Assembly: GCF_025024155.1 (NCBI RefSeq)
Contig: NW_026251720.1
Coordinates: 248,001 to 312,000 of the forward strand
Direction of reading: 5' to 3'
Source: Gamsiella multidivaricata
Lineage: Eukaryota; Mortierellomycota; Mortierellomycetes; Mortierellales; Mortierellaceae
DNA: 64,000 nt
Shown here piece after piece: positions 24,694 through 35,219 of this stretch; within the stretch, counting starts at the first letter, position 1; each line of letters starts with the position of its first letter. The position numbers and the translations under genes are program-made. The notes under the pieces are model-generated. The model made no database searches and was not told the origin of the DNA. It was given only the letters and a program-made list of their open reading frames with translations.

Positions 24694-24700
24694 CTGGCGA
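24653..24700. repeat. CTG/TTG trinucleotide repeat
   Basis: About 16 triplets of CTG with interspersed TTG. On the minus strand it would encode a run of about 15 Gln followed by EKMSNLVSFF, but no splice connection to the nearby minus-strand gene (start 24236) could be fixed. Confidence 0.7.
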
Positions 24701-27700
24701 TGACGGCGATGATGGTGTGTGTGTATTTGTTGAGGTGCTGGGATGCTGCTGTAGCCTGTCAGACGAACACCAGAAAAGGAGACTCAGGGGCCAAAAGAAG
24801 AGGGGAACGAAGGATCGACTATGTACTGCGGAGGAAAAAAAGGCCTTGTCGACGGTTGGATGTGGTGTAAACAGGATAAGGATAAAGACAGCACCAGCTA
24901 GTCCGGGGATACGTAAAGAGGCACCAGGCTGGTCCTTACAAGAGGCCGGCGACAGAGTGCCATGGTGCTGAAGACAGTTGCAGCAACTCAAAGGCTCTCT
25001 CTTTCCAGCGCACAGCCTTTCGGCGATATATGCGCCCATTCGATAGAACATGCTACCGATCCGTGTCACAATATTTTTAAGCGCCGATTGACACCAAGGC
25101 CGGTCTCATTTTGCAGCGAAGGAACCTTATCAGGGGGTCCCCGGATCTATGGGCTCCGATGTTACAGCCTCGCCAACCAAACGAGGTGAAAGCAGCTGCC
25201 GACACTTGATGGCAAAAATGATAGCGCAGCTTTGTTGCTGTAGGCCTACAACCAGCTCTTTGAGTATACCGCCATTAGGGGTTGGCCGCAGGAGACCTCA
25301 AGTGTACAGCACATGAAGAAGACATTGAACACATTCAATCCGGACCAAAAGTCCTCGCCTTTCCTACCAGGAAAAAGTTGAAGCCAGGACATCACATCTT
25401 GCCCAGAAAATTTTCATCTCAGCTCTTGCCTCCAACTGCGTTCGAAACAAGGATGACAACCATATATCATGAGCAATAGCTGGCCCACGATGTGCACCAT
25501 AGCTGAACAAGACGCATTGGACTGAGACAGGCGCACAGCGCATATAATCAGCTTAACAGTATCTCCGTGTAGCTGACGCGTCAACCCTATGCGAAGAGAC
25601 AGCGGGTAGAGAGGGTCGACGTGCCAAAGCTGAGTAGATCGAAGTGGGAGGATAACGAGATAGAATGCTGGTGGTGAATTAGAAGGTGTTTGTTGGATAG
25701 AAAAGTCTAATTTTTGGAATAGAGTCTCACGCACGGTTCAATTGCCGTTGACCGCGTCAAAAGTCTACAGCACCACGTATTTGTTTAAAGATCCTTAGCT
25801 ATTCTAGACGGCCTTCATTAAGCTAAGCAGCTTCCTGATGATCTGATGAATTGGATCGGCAAACGCCTGAAGAAGCGAAATGATTTTGCTCCAAAGGGAG
25901 TGAGTAGAACTGGTGGATTAAAATCCTTCCGAAGGACCATATCCAAAGAGGGCTCATTTACCACAGGGAAACGAGCTTTAAGTTGCCCCGGTCATGCACA
26001 AATGCGCCTGTCCCTCCCCTCGACTCTAAAGTGACCACGATATTCCATGAAGGGCCACATTCTCCTTTTATGCGCCGAAGACATCTATCTTTCCCAGCCA
26101 ACTTCCCCCATATTATACACAGGCCGGCTGAAGGAAACAAGAACAAAAAGCACGCGAGAGACCTACGCAATATCGATGTATCCGACGATGATGTAACAGC
26201 GCCAGATGAGCAATCTGCTGTCTCAGTATCTAACTCGGCCCCTAAAAATGTAGTGCGACGAGAATTTTTCGCTCAGGAACCTTCTTCATGGGTATGAATG
26301 ATACCATTCAACCGCTTTCGATAAATGTCTTTGTATGCACTAAGGTCAAAAGGGCCAATGTACTTCCTTCAAGGTATGTCACAAGCCCTGGATCAACTTC
26401 GTATGCGCTCAAGTATCGCCCACTTGCTTGAAAATCGATATACCCGTCATTGTGCTCTCCGAATAGGTGGGACAAATATTTGATACTGTCGGCCCAAAGT
26501 ACGGCGCCTGCCATGCTGCCTGGACCATCTCCCTGGTGCACCTCGATACGGTTGTTTCATGTGCCTCTGTTTCTGGTTCACAGAGCGCTTTAGGAACGAG
26601 GTTGTCCCATTTATTTTATTTGTAGCCAAGTGGTTTCTATCGCTCATCTATACTTTATTTCAGCCCAGGGATTCTCGAGAAATTATAATAGAATTTTTTT
26701 CTGCAGAGATCGAGGCGCTCAAATAGCAAGAGGAATCAAAAGCTAGCTTCCCTCGTGTCAAAGTACCCATGGGGATCTGGATCGATGACCATTATGATTG
26801 GTTGCTCCTAAGAGTGGCGAGTGATATTCGACAAGGATGCAGAGAAACACAGCCCCGTGAGTCGTGCCTGGAAGCTTTCCACGTCGAGTTTCACCCAGTC
26901 TCGTATGGTTTTGCAAGCGCAGAGAGCTAAGGTAATGTCGCGAACGTAGCATCCACGTTCATGCCATCAATTTTAGATATCTATCGCTCACTATTGCTTG
27001 ATTCTCTTTCTAGATATCATTCTTTTGAAAGGACTAACTAAGGTGCTACAGATTACCGATGTCTACCATATCCAACAAGCCATCCGCGGACCATCAGAGC
27101 CAAATGAAACCTGAGCTATTCTTCTAATAATAACGGACCCAAGTCAGCTTTGCAATGTTACCCATTTACTAACATTTGATAATGCTCCTCAACTTAGATG
27201 CAGTGATTTTTTCTGTGCAGTGCGGTATCTAACATTGCGCATCTCCATATTTTGTTACTCACTTAGTTGTTCGAATTATGCATTATAAAGAGCGCATGCA
27301 GCATTATCGCTATTATCGTGAGCGTTGTGAAAAAGATTAAGATCTTCTTCATCATCTTTGCAGGGACTATTTTGGCACTCGCACGCGCGTTCTTGCATCT
27401 TCTGTGGGTCAATACTTCAGAAGACGACAAGGGCGACGAAGAAAGAGTCAGAGTATCCGATTATCCGCAAGGCTTTGCCCAGGCGCCTTTGGCCACGTAT
27501 TACTTCGTGAGCGGACGGAACAATCCTGTCGATGACAAGTTTGAATCGAAGGACGAAGTCTTCCCGGTTATGAAGGCGACGTTTATAAGGGCAATAAGGG
27601 CATTCAGCATCAAGTTGAGTGTCAGGAAGAAATAGATAGCCATCATGATGTAAAGATGGAAGCTGGCACCTAGTTTAGCTCGAGAACTGACTTCATTATG

Positions 27701-27889
27701 TCGAACAGGCTAAGAACATGTCCTTTCTATTCGTGTCTTTTGGATGTCATTTTATTTCAAGCCTCAAACTAGGCTTCTGGCGAAAACACAATTGCAGTGT
27801 AACTCTGAGGGGAGGGCTAGGAATACGACGACAAGTATTTTAAGGATTCTGAACTAGTACCGGGTACTTTTATCCATGCGTCAACGACC

Positions 27890-27897
27890 TATAAATA
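27890..27897 (+). promoter_or_regulatory. TATA-like box before small secreted ORF
   Basis: TATAAATA in otherwise gene-free sequence, 82 bases before the first ATG of the ORF at 27979. Confidence 0.3.
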
Positions 27898-27978
27898 TTC
27901 GTAATAGCACGGCTATCTGCAGGTAGCACTGCATGAAGGCGAATTTTATACTAGCAGAGTATCCATTAGATTCTATGG

Positions 27979-28179
27979 ATGATCAACAGCACAAAGGTGG
28001 GGTCGAGTCGCCTCCAAGTCATGCCTGCTGTGCTAACACTTTTTGCTGTCGCGTCACTTGCGATGGTCTGTGCCACACCGCTGTGCTGTTGTGCCATTTT
28101 TGGATTTTCGGTGAACCTTAATTGTGTGGGATTGGTGGTGAAGGCAGTGCTGTTTGACAAAAAAAGGTGTTTTCAATGA
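27979..28179 (+). CDS. Possible small secreted Cys-containing peptide
   Basis: Short ORF with two possible starts, 27979 and 28021. From the second, the product is 52 residues: a clear signal-peptide-like N terminus (MPAVLTLFAVASLAMVCA) followed by a short CCC-containing mature part with further Cys residues. A TATAAATA box lies at 27890-27897, about 80-130 bases upstream, which is the main support. No homologue is recognised and no polyA signal is obvious downstream. It could equally be a chance hydrophobic ORF. Confidence 0.25.
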   Translation: MINSTKVGSSRLQVMPAVLTLFAVASLAMVCATPLCCCAIFGFSVNLNCVGLVVKAVLFDKKRCFQ

Positions 28180-28319
28180 ATAACCACGAAACACAGCAGT
28201 CGCATGTGCAAGAGTAAAAGATGCGGGACAAATGGGGGGGGGGGGGGGGGTATTTTATTATTTACTATTTACTATTACAATACACGACGCAAGGGTAATT
28301 AGAGCGCGATGGATGAGTC

Positions 28320-30344
28320 TCAATTAGGGTCCTCGAACTTGATCCGTAACACGAGTTGTTCCTCGGACCGTCTGGGCTCACCGTCCTGGGCATCCTCACC
28401 TAGCTCTTCTACACGAGATTCCAGAACCAGTTCAATGACACCGACTTGCTTTAGGATAGCCACAACGCGTCCTAAATTATGCCTCCGCTCCTCTTCTGGT
28501 GGAAACGCGTTCTAAAAAAACCGGGTTGCGAAGAACGGTAAAAAAAAAGTAACGTTAGCGAACAGACCATGAAGGCAAGATCCTGAAGAAAAAAAAATCA
28601 AAGCATGCCGTACCTGCACTAGGTCTTTGTGGTAGATCTCACTCTGAGGACTCTCTACGAGCAATTCTAGTACCCTGACCATGGTCAATCCGATACTGTC
28701 GCCAGGGAACAGCTGTCTGCACAGATTTCGCATTTGCGCCAGCTTTCTTGTCTTCGCTTCTGTCAGCCTGCCGAGTTCCTTGTCCGTCTACAGATGTCAA
28801 TAAAACGTCAATGTTCAGTATTCATATCCAACATAAAATCGTCGATGCTATATCGCCAATTGCTGTTTGGCGAACTGCTGCTTCAAAGACACAATGCTTC
28901 ACCTTTGCTTGTCGTGACTCCAGCTCCCGAAGGTAGGATGCGGTGAGGCGGGAGAATGCATCTTTGTATGCATCCTGGTCACGAGGATCTACATGGAATC
29001 CAGCTGGCCATACTTGCTCCAAGTAGCCGTGATGCTCCGAATACATCGTCCATATTGGACCTAAAAGGCAGAGAAAGAGGGGTAAAAAGTTTGATAAATA
29101 CCAAAGGTAACAGAGCGGGACTAAGGGTTCCTCACCACCGAGTAGATAAGTGAGCAAAGCAACATACTGGGCTCAAAGTTATCCTGGCCTGAGGGGTTGC
29201 TTCTGCTCCAGGATTCTGCTTTTGACCGGAGTTCGTTGAGAGATCGCTGCTTGTCGTCGATCTTCTGCTGATTCTCTAGGACTCTTTGATTCCTTCTTGC
29301 AATCTCCTTCCTACGCTCCTCGATCTTCATCCTGAGCTCACGAGATTCCTAAAATGAAAGAAAACGGGATCAGAGATCGTCCAACGGAGGCGCGCGTCAA
29401 GCGACGCTGATATTGCGATCCTTATATCATGTTCTTACATTGGTGGGATTTCGTCTCAGCCGTTTCACGGAACCTGCTTTGCCCGTGGAATTGAACTGAT
29501 CGTACAATTGGTTGACCTCTTCGCGTTTCTGATCCAAAACCTCATCCAGTTCTGTTTGACTTCTGCTGTGTTCTTCTTTCCGTCGCGTCAATGATTGCAA
29601 TCTCTTGATCTTTGAGATTCCTGATTTGGCAGCCTTCTGTCGTTCAATACGCATCTTATGTCTCTCAGTTTCGATCCGGACCCTCTCCATGAGCTGGTAT
29701 TCTTCTCCTTCATGATTTAGGACAATCTTGACCGCCTTCTCTGTTAGACTGAAGAGCTGAGGTTCCACCTCCTTGCTTACTTCGATCCGTGCATCCGCAA
29801 TATCCTGCTCAGACATCAATTCGAATTGCTGTAGAATACCAGAAGGAAAATCCGTGATGAGCTTGACTGCAACGGAAGCATTTATATAATTCCGAAGCTC
29901 CTATCCCTATATGTTGTAGGAGCATTACCTTGGTGTGGGATGTGATCGTTTTGAGCCGTGGGCATCCATTTGTTGCCTCGTCCAGGACCGATACAGATGA
30001 CTTCAGCTATTGAAAGGCAGGATTCTTGTGTGAGATTTTTTGTGAACGCAAGCACAGAGGTATAACGCCCCTAAGGTACGTTGCAGAAATGAATTTTAGT
30101 GTCCTACCGACTGAACTGACATCTCCAGAGTGGTGACACATCGCTGCAATGCCGGTAAGTAGGGCAGGCTAGCCTGCGATGGCGTGATCGTCCTGCGTGA
30201 GTTCGCATACGGGTATGAAATGCCTCCGTTATGGCTACTTCGTCCGCTTCCACTCCCGATGCCGTATCTGTATCCATTTGACGCATATGATGTACTGATG
30301 GCATATACTCCATTGCCTTGGCTGTGTCCGAGGTGATCCATCAT
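28320..30344 (-). CDS. SPC19: DASH complex subunit Spc19 with long C-terminal extension
   Basis: Seven exons on the minus strand, 30344-30108, 30006-29929, 29828-29439, 29348-29168, 29060-28903, 28787-28614 and 28511-28320, encode 469 residues with all phases matching. Residues about 60-230 fit the Spc19 domain: LQRCVTTLEMSVQS, then SVSVLDEATNGCPRLKTITS, then FELMSEQDIADARIEVSKEVEPQL, followed by a long basic coiled coil. DASH/Dam1 subunits form the ring that couples kinetochores to spindle microtubules. Yeast Spc19 is only about 165 residues. Here the coiled coil continues to about 300. A C-terminal part (about 365-440) with LTMVRVLELLVESPQSEIY, then RHNLGRVVAILKQVGVIEL, has the pattern of a winged helix. 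The extension is joined by clean introns, so it looks like part of the gene. Its function is unknown. Confidence 0.8.
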
Positions 30345-30374
30345 CAATCGCGTCCAGTTGTGCTGTTGTAGTTG

Positions 30375-30545
30375 ATGATCTGCTCGGTTGTAAAAAAGAA
30401 TACAACCGCGCCCAGCAGGGGCCGAAATGTAGACGTCACATGGTCAAGTAAGAACAAGGTTCGCGCAGAGTCCAAGGAGAGACTGCTCGAGTTATGGGAC
30501 GAGTTCAAGAGCCAACATGCGTTATATCGAGAGGAGCTGGATTAA
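30375..30545 (+). CDS. Small ORF of unknown status divergent from SPC19
   Basis: ATG at 30375 opens a 56-codon ORF ending TAA at 30543-30545, rich in charged residues (ESKERLLELWDEFKSQHALY) that would form a helix. It starts only 31 bases from the SPC19 ATG on the opposite strand. No family is recognised. It may be an exon of an unresolved gene or a relic. Confidence 0.2.
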   Translation: MICSVVKKNTTAPSRGRNVDVTWSSKNKVRAESKERLLELWDEFKSQHALYREELD

Positions 30546-30815
30546 CGATGAATCTATGCCAGCGTGGGTGAATTCTGCCAGGGAGGTGAGATATTTGTCG
30601 CAGAAAGATGACACCAGCACAGTCGATTAAAATTTGCTGATCTTCAGAATTATCAGCATGCAGACGCGAATAACCTGGCATACAACGCTCGAGAAAGTTC
30701 ATTTGGACAACAAGCGCAATGTTCGCGCAGATTATCTTATATTTTGGCGACATAATACCATAAACCAGGAGGTTTATTGCACGTTCAGCACATTTCTACG
30801 GACGATATTTCAGGC
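30505..30815 (-). pseudogene. Helitron-derived fragment (second piece)
   Basis: Minus-strand ORF 30753-30505 includes LVVQMNFLERCMPGYSRLHA. Just upstream on the same strand, RRNVLNVQ followed by a stop is closely similar to RNMLNVQ plus stop at about 32160-32195 in the main Helitron remnant. The shared piece and orientation suggest this is a separated part of the same element. The match of the ORF itself to Helitron proteins is weak. Confidence 0.35.
30772..30811 (+). repeat. Left copy of about 40-bp direct repeat flanking the PD-(D/E)XK pseudogene
   Basis: TTTATTGCACGTTCAGCACA and the following 20 bases closely match 32158-32197 (about 85 percent by eye) in the same orientation. Confidence 0.6.
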
Positions 30816-30835
30816 ATAAACGCCCTCCCTTCCAT

Positions 30836-32060
30836 CTATGGCGCTATTTTCGACCAGAGCCTTGAGGTTGCCTCGGTGTTTGCAACGCGAGGGGCCGACA
30901 TGCAGCTGCCAGCACCAAAGACGCGCTGAGGAAAGTAAACATCGGCATGGTTAAGTGTCTGTCCTCGCACCCTGTTAACTCAATATTGATTTTGATATTG
31001 TATTTAGAGGAAAGTAGACTATGCCTCAAAGATAAAAGAAAAATGGGCTAACGCGTACCTTCCACTTGGATAAACGCGTCTGATACTGTCGTACGGTGGA
31101 CGATGGGTCCTTCATCTCTATGATTGATTTCAGTACCTCGTTCGCTGAGGTCTTTCGCGCCTCGGTTAGCTCCTGATCAGTCATAGTCGATTCTGGTCGG
31201 CAATTGGGCTACTGATCGCATCTGGGCTGCTGATAAACTGTCCTTGCCGTCGTTTTTGGTCCTCTGGGTCCTCTAATCCTCGGCTTCGACTTTTTTTTCG
31301 CCGGCTTTGCTGGGGTGCCCGCAGCGTTCCCTTTGGGTGCTTGCGCGGTTGGTGCTTCTTCGAGTTCGAGTGAAGGGTTACCTCTTTTGTTTGTCGGGCG
31401 CCGACGCCTTGGCACTGTTTGCTCAGAATTGCCAGAGTTCGGTTCCACACGGAAGATGAACATCACTCCTTGCCCATTTGACTCTTGTTGCCCCTGTTCA
31501 GATCTATCCTATTCATGTTTCAGATCAGTTGGTTGGCGCTCTTAATTTTACCTTGTACAACCAACCCGAAAATACTGGTGTCGTACCCCGCGCTTAACAT
31601 AGAATCTAAGCATTCCTTCATCATGTTTGCTGCCTTGACTTCATCATTGACAAGACGCTGCTCTGCTGTGTTTGGCGGTTTGATTTCCATTGCCAATAGA
31701 TATTCTTCTCTAGACCCCAGGCTGTATGAGATAGAAAAGTCAGGAAACTCGTTCGGTGCATCGAAGACGACGTTGATGACCTGGCCTGGTCGGAACACGT
31801 CTCCTCTCCAGCGGGAAATGAGATTATCGATCCTGGAAAATGCTGCGAGAACACGCATACTGTCATGAACAGCGCCATAGTTAGTCGTGAGGGTGAGCAA
31901 AAAGAGATCCTGTTTACGTTAGATCTTTTACTCTGTCGCGTCTCACGGCAAATTAAGGTTTACTCGCAGCCGCATCGCCTTCGTGTTTGATAAAGACACC
32001 ATACCCTCTCGCCTGGCATCGCCTTGGACGCGCCGCATCTCCAAACCAAGTATTAACCAT
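30836..32060 (-). pseudogene. Broken gene with PD-(D/E)XK nuclease-like domain
   Basis: On the minus strand, ATG at 32060 opens MVNTWFGDAARPRRC. An ORF segment 31900-31520 then carries EFPDFSISYSLGSREEYLLA followed by MEIKPP, the D...ExK pattern of PD-(D/E)XK nuclease-like proteins. A Lys/Pro-rich linker (31495-31197) and, after an in-frame TAG at about 31209-31211, the stretch TDQELTEARKTSANEVLK to 31059 continue the same frame. A possible last exon runs 30954-30836. The first two junctions are out of phase by one base with any GT-AG choice I tried. With the stop codon, this argues for a pseudogene. Such domains form multicopy families in Mortierella-type and glomeromycotan genomes. Exact function is unknown. 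Confidence 0.5.
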
Positions 32061-32157
32061 CCCTGTCTACTCTAATGCCGTCCTGCTTAATAATCCTTGC
32101 CTTGTAAATTATGTATAAACTAGCAGAACTATCCATGGCACACGCCACGGATGCGAG

Positions 32158-32197
32158 ATTTACTGCACGTTCAGCATATTTCTACAAATGATATTTG
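32158..32197 (+). repeat. Right copy of about 40-bp direct repeat
   Basis: Counterpart of 30772-30811. It starts TTTACTGCACGTTCAGCATA and lies at the truncated end of the Helitron remnant. The two copies bracket the nuclease-like pseudogene. Confidence 0.6.
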
Positions 32198-33997
32198 TTG
32201 GTGGTTCGTAGAAGTAGATCGACACAAAATTGACTTGTCATTCAGTGCACGCTCCGGAAGAAGGTTTCCATAATAATGGCACACTTCTCCCTGGATGCGG
32301 AACGTGCAGATGCCATCCGCAGCACTTGCTGAATTTTTGTCGGTCGTAGCGGCCATCGAGGTGAAAGACAGGGACTTATTGCATCTCCGAATATCATGTA
32401 TTTTATTCAGATGCTGGTATGAAAGAGATGGTTCGATACTTATCAGGGTCACCTAGTGTTTCCTATTTATTTTACTTATTTTTCTCGGAAGTGCTTGATC
32501 TCCTCTGAGTTTCTCATAATCAGCTCCATCAATCACGAGTTCTCTGGATAGCTTGAATCGGGGCAGTACAGTGCGGCCCTTTGAGCAGCAGAGCGTGAAC
32601 TTGGGGTTCCTCTTGGAGGCACCTTTGCACCGCTCCTGCACCCATACCTTGGCCATACAGTATTTGCATTTGACCATATAACCAAGGTAGTGCCGGTTAT
32701 TTTTGACATCAACGCCTGTCGCCAAATCTTCAATGAAAGGCCGCCGCGTAAGGAGTAACGCATCTAAATCCAATGCGCTATGCTGGCGATTGTAAGCGGC
32801 AATTAAATCAGCGCGCCTGGTGAGAGTAACGGTGATATCCGGTGAAATCTGATGAAATTCAGTGAAATTCAGTGAAATCAGAGTTACTCACCGCGGTTAA
32901 CCGTTCACCGGTGAGAATCACTGGCAAGGTGAAAGGTATAAACTCACTCCATAAAAAAAAAAAAAGACTCTGCTTTTCGAGCATGTTACTGGGATTCTCA
33001 GGGCAGTCCTTTAAGGTGATTCTGGAGTGGCTAAGTTGACCACATTTACATGCTCGAGGCGCTCGATAAATTTGTGTCAAATTAGCATGGGGATCAATGT
33101 CGACGTAAAAAATAACAAAGGCACACTTCACATACGCTTGGCTGCACGTCGCATCCATGTTCTCGGTAGTTAATGTAAAATGTAAGAGGGATGCAGTGGC
33201 TGTGGAGGAGCAAAGGGAATGGCTTTGAGTGATAAGGGTCAAGCAGTGAATGTGTAGGGATGAAGGGTGTTTGGCAGTGGTGGATGTGAGAGGAAGTTTA
33301 TTTTTGGGCGAAGCAAAATTACGTTGGCAATAAAGAACAATGCCATCGAGAGCTAACTGTTCGAAATTTTGCATCAAGAAAGAGTTTTGCAAAGGGCTAT
33401 CGATCCATGAGCCATCGAGATCTTAACATCAAAGAAAGGGCACTGCAAACCGATATGTTTATCAAAAGAAATATCACTGCAAAGCGGATTGTGCTCCATT
33501 GTATAGCTCTCGTATGCTTTTCCATGTTCATTATCCTCAATCGTTGTGAGGTCAATGATCTCTTGGTCATTATCCGTGCGTGGTTGATCGGAATCAAATA
33601 GCGCGGCATTGAACCGGATTGCTTCCTGTTTCTCAGCCGTTTTGGGTCGCTTACTGTCTTCAACTCCATCTCTGGAGTTGATAGGTCGACCAATGGGCGG
33701 TCCACGGCGAACCGAGATACTAGCGTTGGTGTGGATAATGTGATGCCCGTCATTGGTATTGGTACTAACGCTCGTAGAAACCATTTGGTCACCCGTTTCA
33801 GGCACAAATTTATCATTGGGCTAAGCAGCAGCGTAATAATCCGATTGGGTCTCAAGCAATGCTTTATTCAAAAAAGGTGCTGTTGATGCGAATGTATTCG
33901 TCGGCGCACTGGACTCAGGGGCGCTGTTGGGCTCCTTCTCCGCGCAGGTCCCTCCATGATAGCGTTTTCGGCCGGGTCGCTTGCTTGAGGATCCCAT
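32171..33997 (-). pseudogene. Helitron-like replicase N-terminal region, degenerate
   Basis: Successive minus-strand pieces show typical pre-Rep features of Helitron proteins. From 33997 there is a disordered Ser/Thr-rich start with an in-frame TAG near 33821. Around 33030-33050 lies a small Cys/His segment (CKCGQLSHSRITLKDCPENP). From 32773, HYLGYMVKCKYCMAKVWVQE is followed by FTLCCSKGRTVLPRF. From 32430, NKSLSFTSMAAT is followed by TFRIQGEVCHYYGNLLPE. Several frame changes and stops separate them. The Rep (HUH) and helicase domains that should follow are missing, so the copy is truncated near 32160. The HUH element identity comes from family knowledge of these motifs. Confidence 0.6.
32817..32935. 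repeat. Palindromic region with tandem TGAAATTCAG units
   Basis: GGTGAGAGTAAC near 32818 is answered by GTTACTCACC at about 32883-32892 in inverted orientation. The loop holds two and a half copies of a 10-base unit TGAAATTCAG. A GGTTAACC palindrome and CCGGTGA...TCACTGG follow to about 32924. It lies inside the Helitron remnant and interrupts its reading frame. Confidence 0.55.
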
Positions 33998-34553
33998 AGC
34001 GAGTTGGTGGGTCAATCTGTTGGATGTGCCTACAAATGCTTCGAGACAAAACGTAGAAATATGAAAATTCTTTCGCCGACAACATCACCATCGCAAGAGG
34101 GATCTTCTATGGGTGCATGCAGATACGCTCAGCTCAAAGACCCTCTGCTCGAGCGTTGATGAGATCCCAGGATCCCAAAGCATGCTGCTACTCAAAGCCT
34201 CTAGCATAGCGAGACTTTGAGCAGTGTTTGATGAGGCTGGAGGCAAGCCAATCCATTAAGTCAGTTGCAGTAACAGCAAAAGACTTGCCACATCTAACGT
34301 GCCTGGAATGGAACCGCAACCATCATGGCAGGAATAGTAAGTCAGCCCCGTGCATCATGGTTAAGAGAGTGTTATGTGGAAAGGTGTGAGGAGGACACAC
34401 TGCGGGATGAAGAGCGTGAATGTGAATAAAAAAGTTAGGAAGAAGGGAAGTAAGAAAGGAAGTTGATCACTTACCGATCTGTAACGCGCGGATTCACGCA
34501 ACTAAATGATCTGCGTAGTTGCAGTTGATGTGATGCATCAATGGACGCGAAGA

Positions 34554-35219
34554 TTACATCACAGAAGTGATGAACCTCTCTAAACGCAAAATGTCTACGA
34601 CCTGAATTATCTTGCGCCTTGGAGATTCCATCCACTCTGACGGTACCTGTCGCTTGACCCCACCATGTCCAGCACGACTCTCACGGCCTTTGTTGCTGCT
34701 GCCCACCGAGCGAGACCTTTCAGCTTGCATCCATTGGTAGTTCTCATCGATATCCTTGGGCTGGAGGTATAGGGGCCGCTGCCGGCTAATCAGATGGCCA
34801 CGGACCGCATTGCTGATGTTGTGGCCGGCCATGATATCGCAACGCACGGATTTCTTGCACGTCGAACAACAAAGTCGGCGGATGTTGATCTGACCAACAA
34901 AATCCTCACAGTCCGGATACTTTTCGAGATGTAATACTCATTCACATTCACAACAATGTAGCCAAGCGACCTGGCCTAGAGTGAGGCAGAAACAAATTGA
35001 AGAGAGAGGCGAGATTAGTCATGACGTTCCACAAGAGACAGCAATCGCAGGGTCGCTAAGGGGCATCATCGGCCACTTGCTTTCTGGACGAAGTACGATT
35101 AGAGCGACTCGTGTAAAGAAGACAGTCTGGTCTTTGTAGAAAACTTTCCAAGACCTACGCCGATCACGATCATGCTGCTGTATTCTCACACTTACGAGAC
35201 TAGTAAAGAAGGTTACCAA
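34554..35219 (-). pseudogene. Fanzor (eukaryotic TnpB-like nuclease) C-terminal remnant
   Basis: On the minus strand several frames together give PMMPLSDPAIAVSCGT, then TNLASLFNLFLPH, then SLGYIVVNVNEYYIS. After a frameshift at about 34930 this continues as KYPDCEDFVGQINIRRLCCS, then TCKKSVRCDIMAGHNISNAV and RQRPLYLQPKD. The order (VNEYYTS-like strand, zinc-ribbon Cys pairs, then R-D-x-x-A-x-x-N) is that of the RuvC-III end of TnpB/Fanzor proteins. The D of RCDIMAGHN would be the last RuvC acid. One zinc-ribbon Cys seems replaced (KYPDC). With at least two frame breaks the copy is dead. Assignment is from motif memory, not a search. The N-terminal part and any guide RNA are not visible. Confidence 0.55.

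Larger units (their letters stand above)
24237..28319. other. Gene-poor region, mostly unexplained
   Basis: About 4 kb with no confident gene. The first few hundred bases (to about 24600) are pyrimidine-rich on the minus strand and are probably the leader of the coiled-coil gene. A CTG/TTG triplet tract lies at about 24653-24700. ORF fragments that look protein-like but match nothing I know include minus 26647-26308 (two overlapping frames, apparently one frameshifted ORF with YLSHLFGEHNDGYIDFQASG), plus 26164-26297 (NVVRREFFAQE) and plus 27267-27635 (hydrophobic N terminus). A run of 17 G is at 28234-28250. I read most of this as decayed sequence. Confidence 0.45.

Noticed and set aside
24560..25069. 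169-codon minus-strand ORF upstream of the coiled-coil gene
   Set aside because: Low-complexity Pro/Thr/Ala translation over a triplet repeat and leader sequence, with no splice link found.
31059..31184. 42-codon exon as a first exon of SPC19
   Set aside because: It reads in the same frame as the preceding nuclease-like pseudogene, and SPC19 has its own ATG and consistent phases from 30344.
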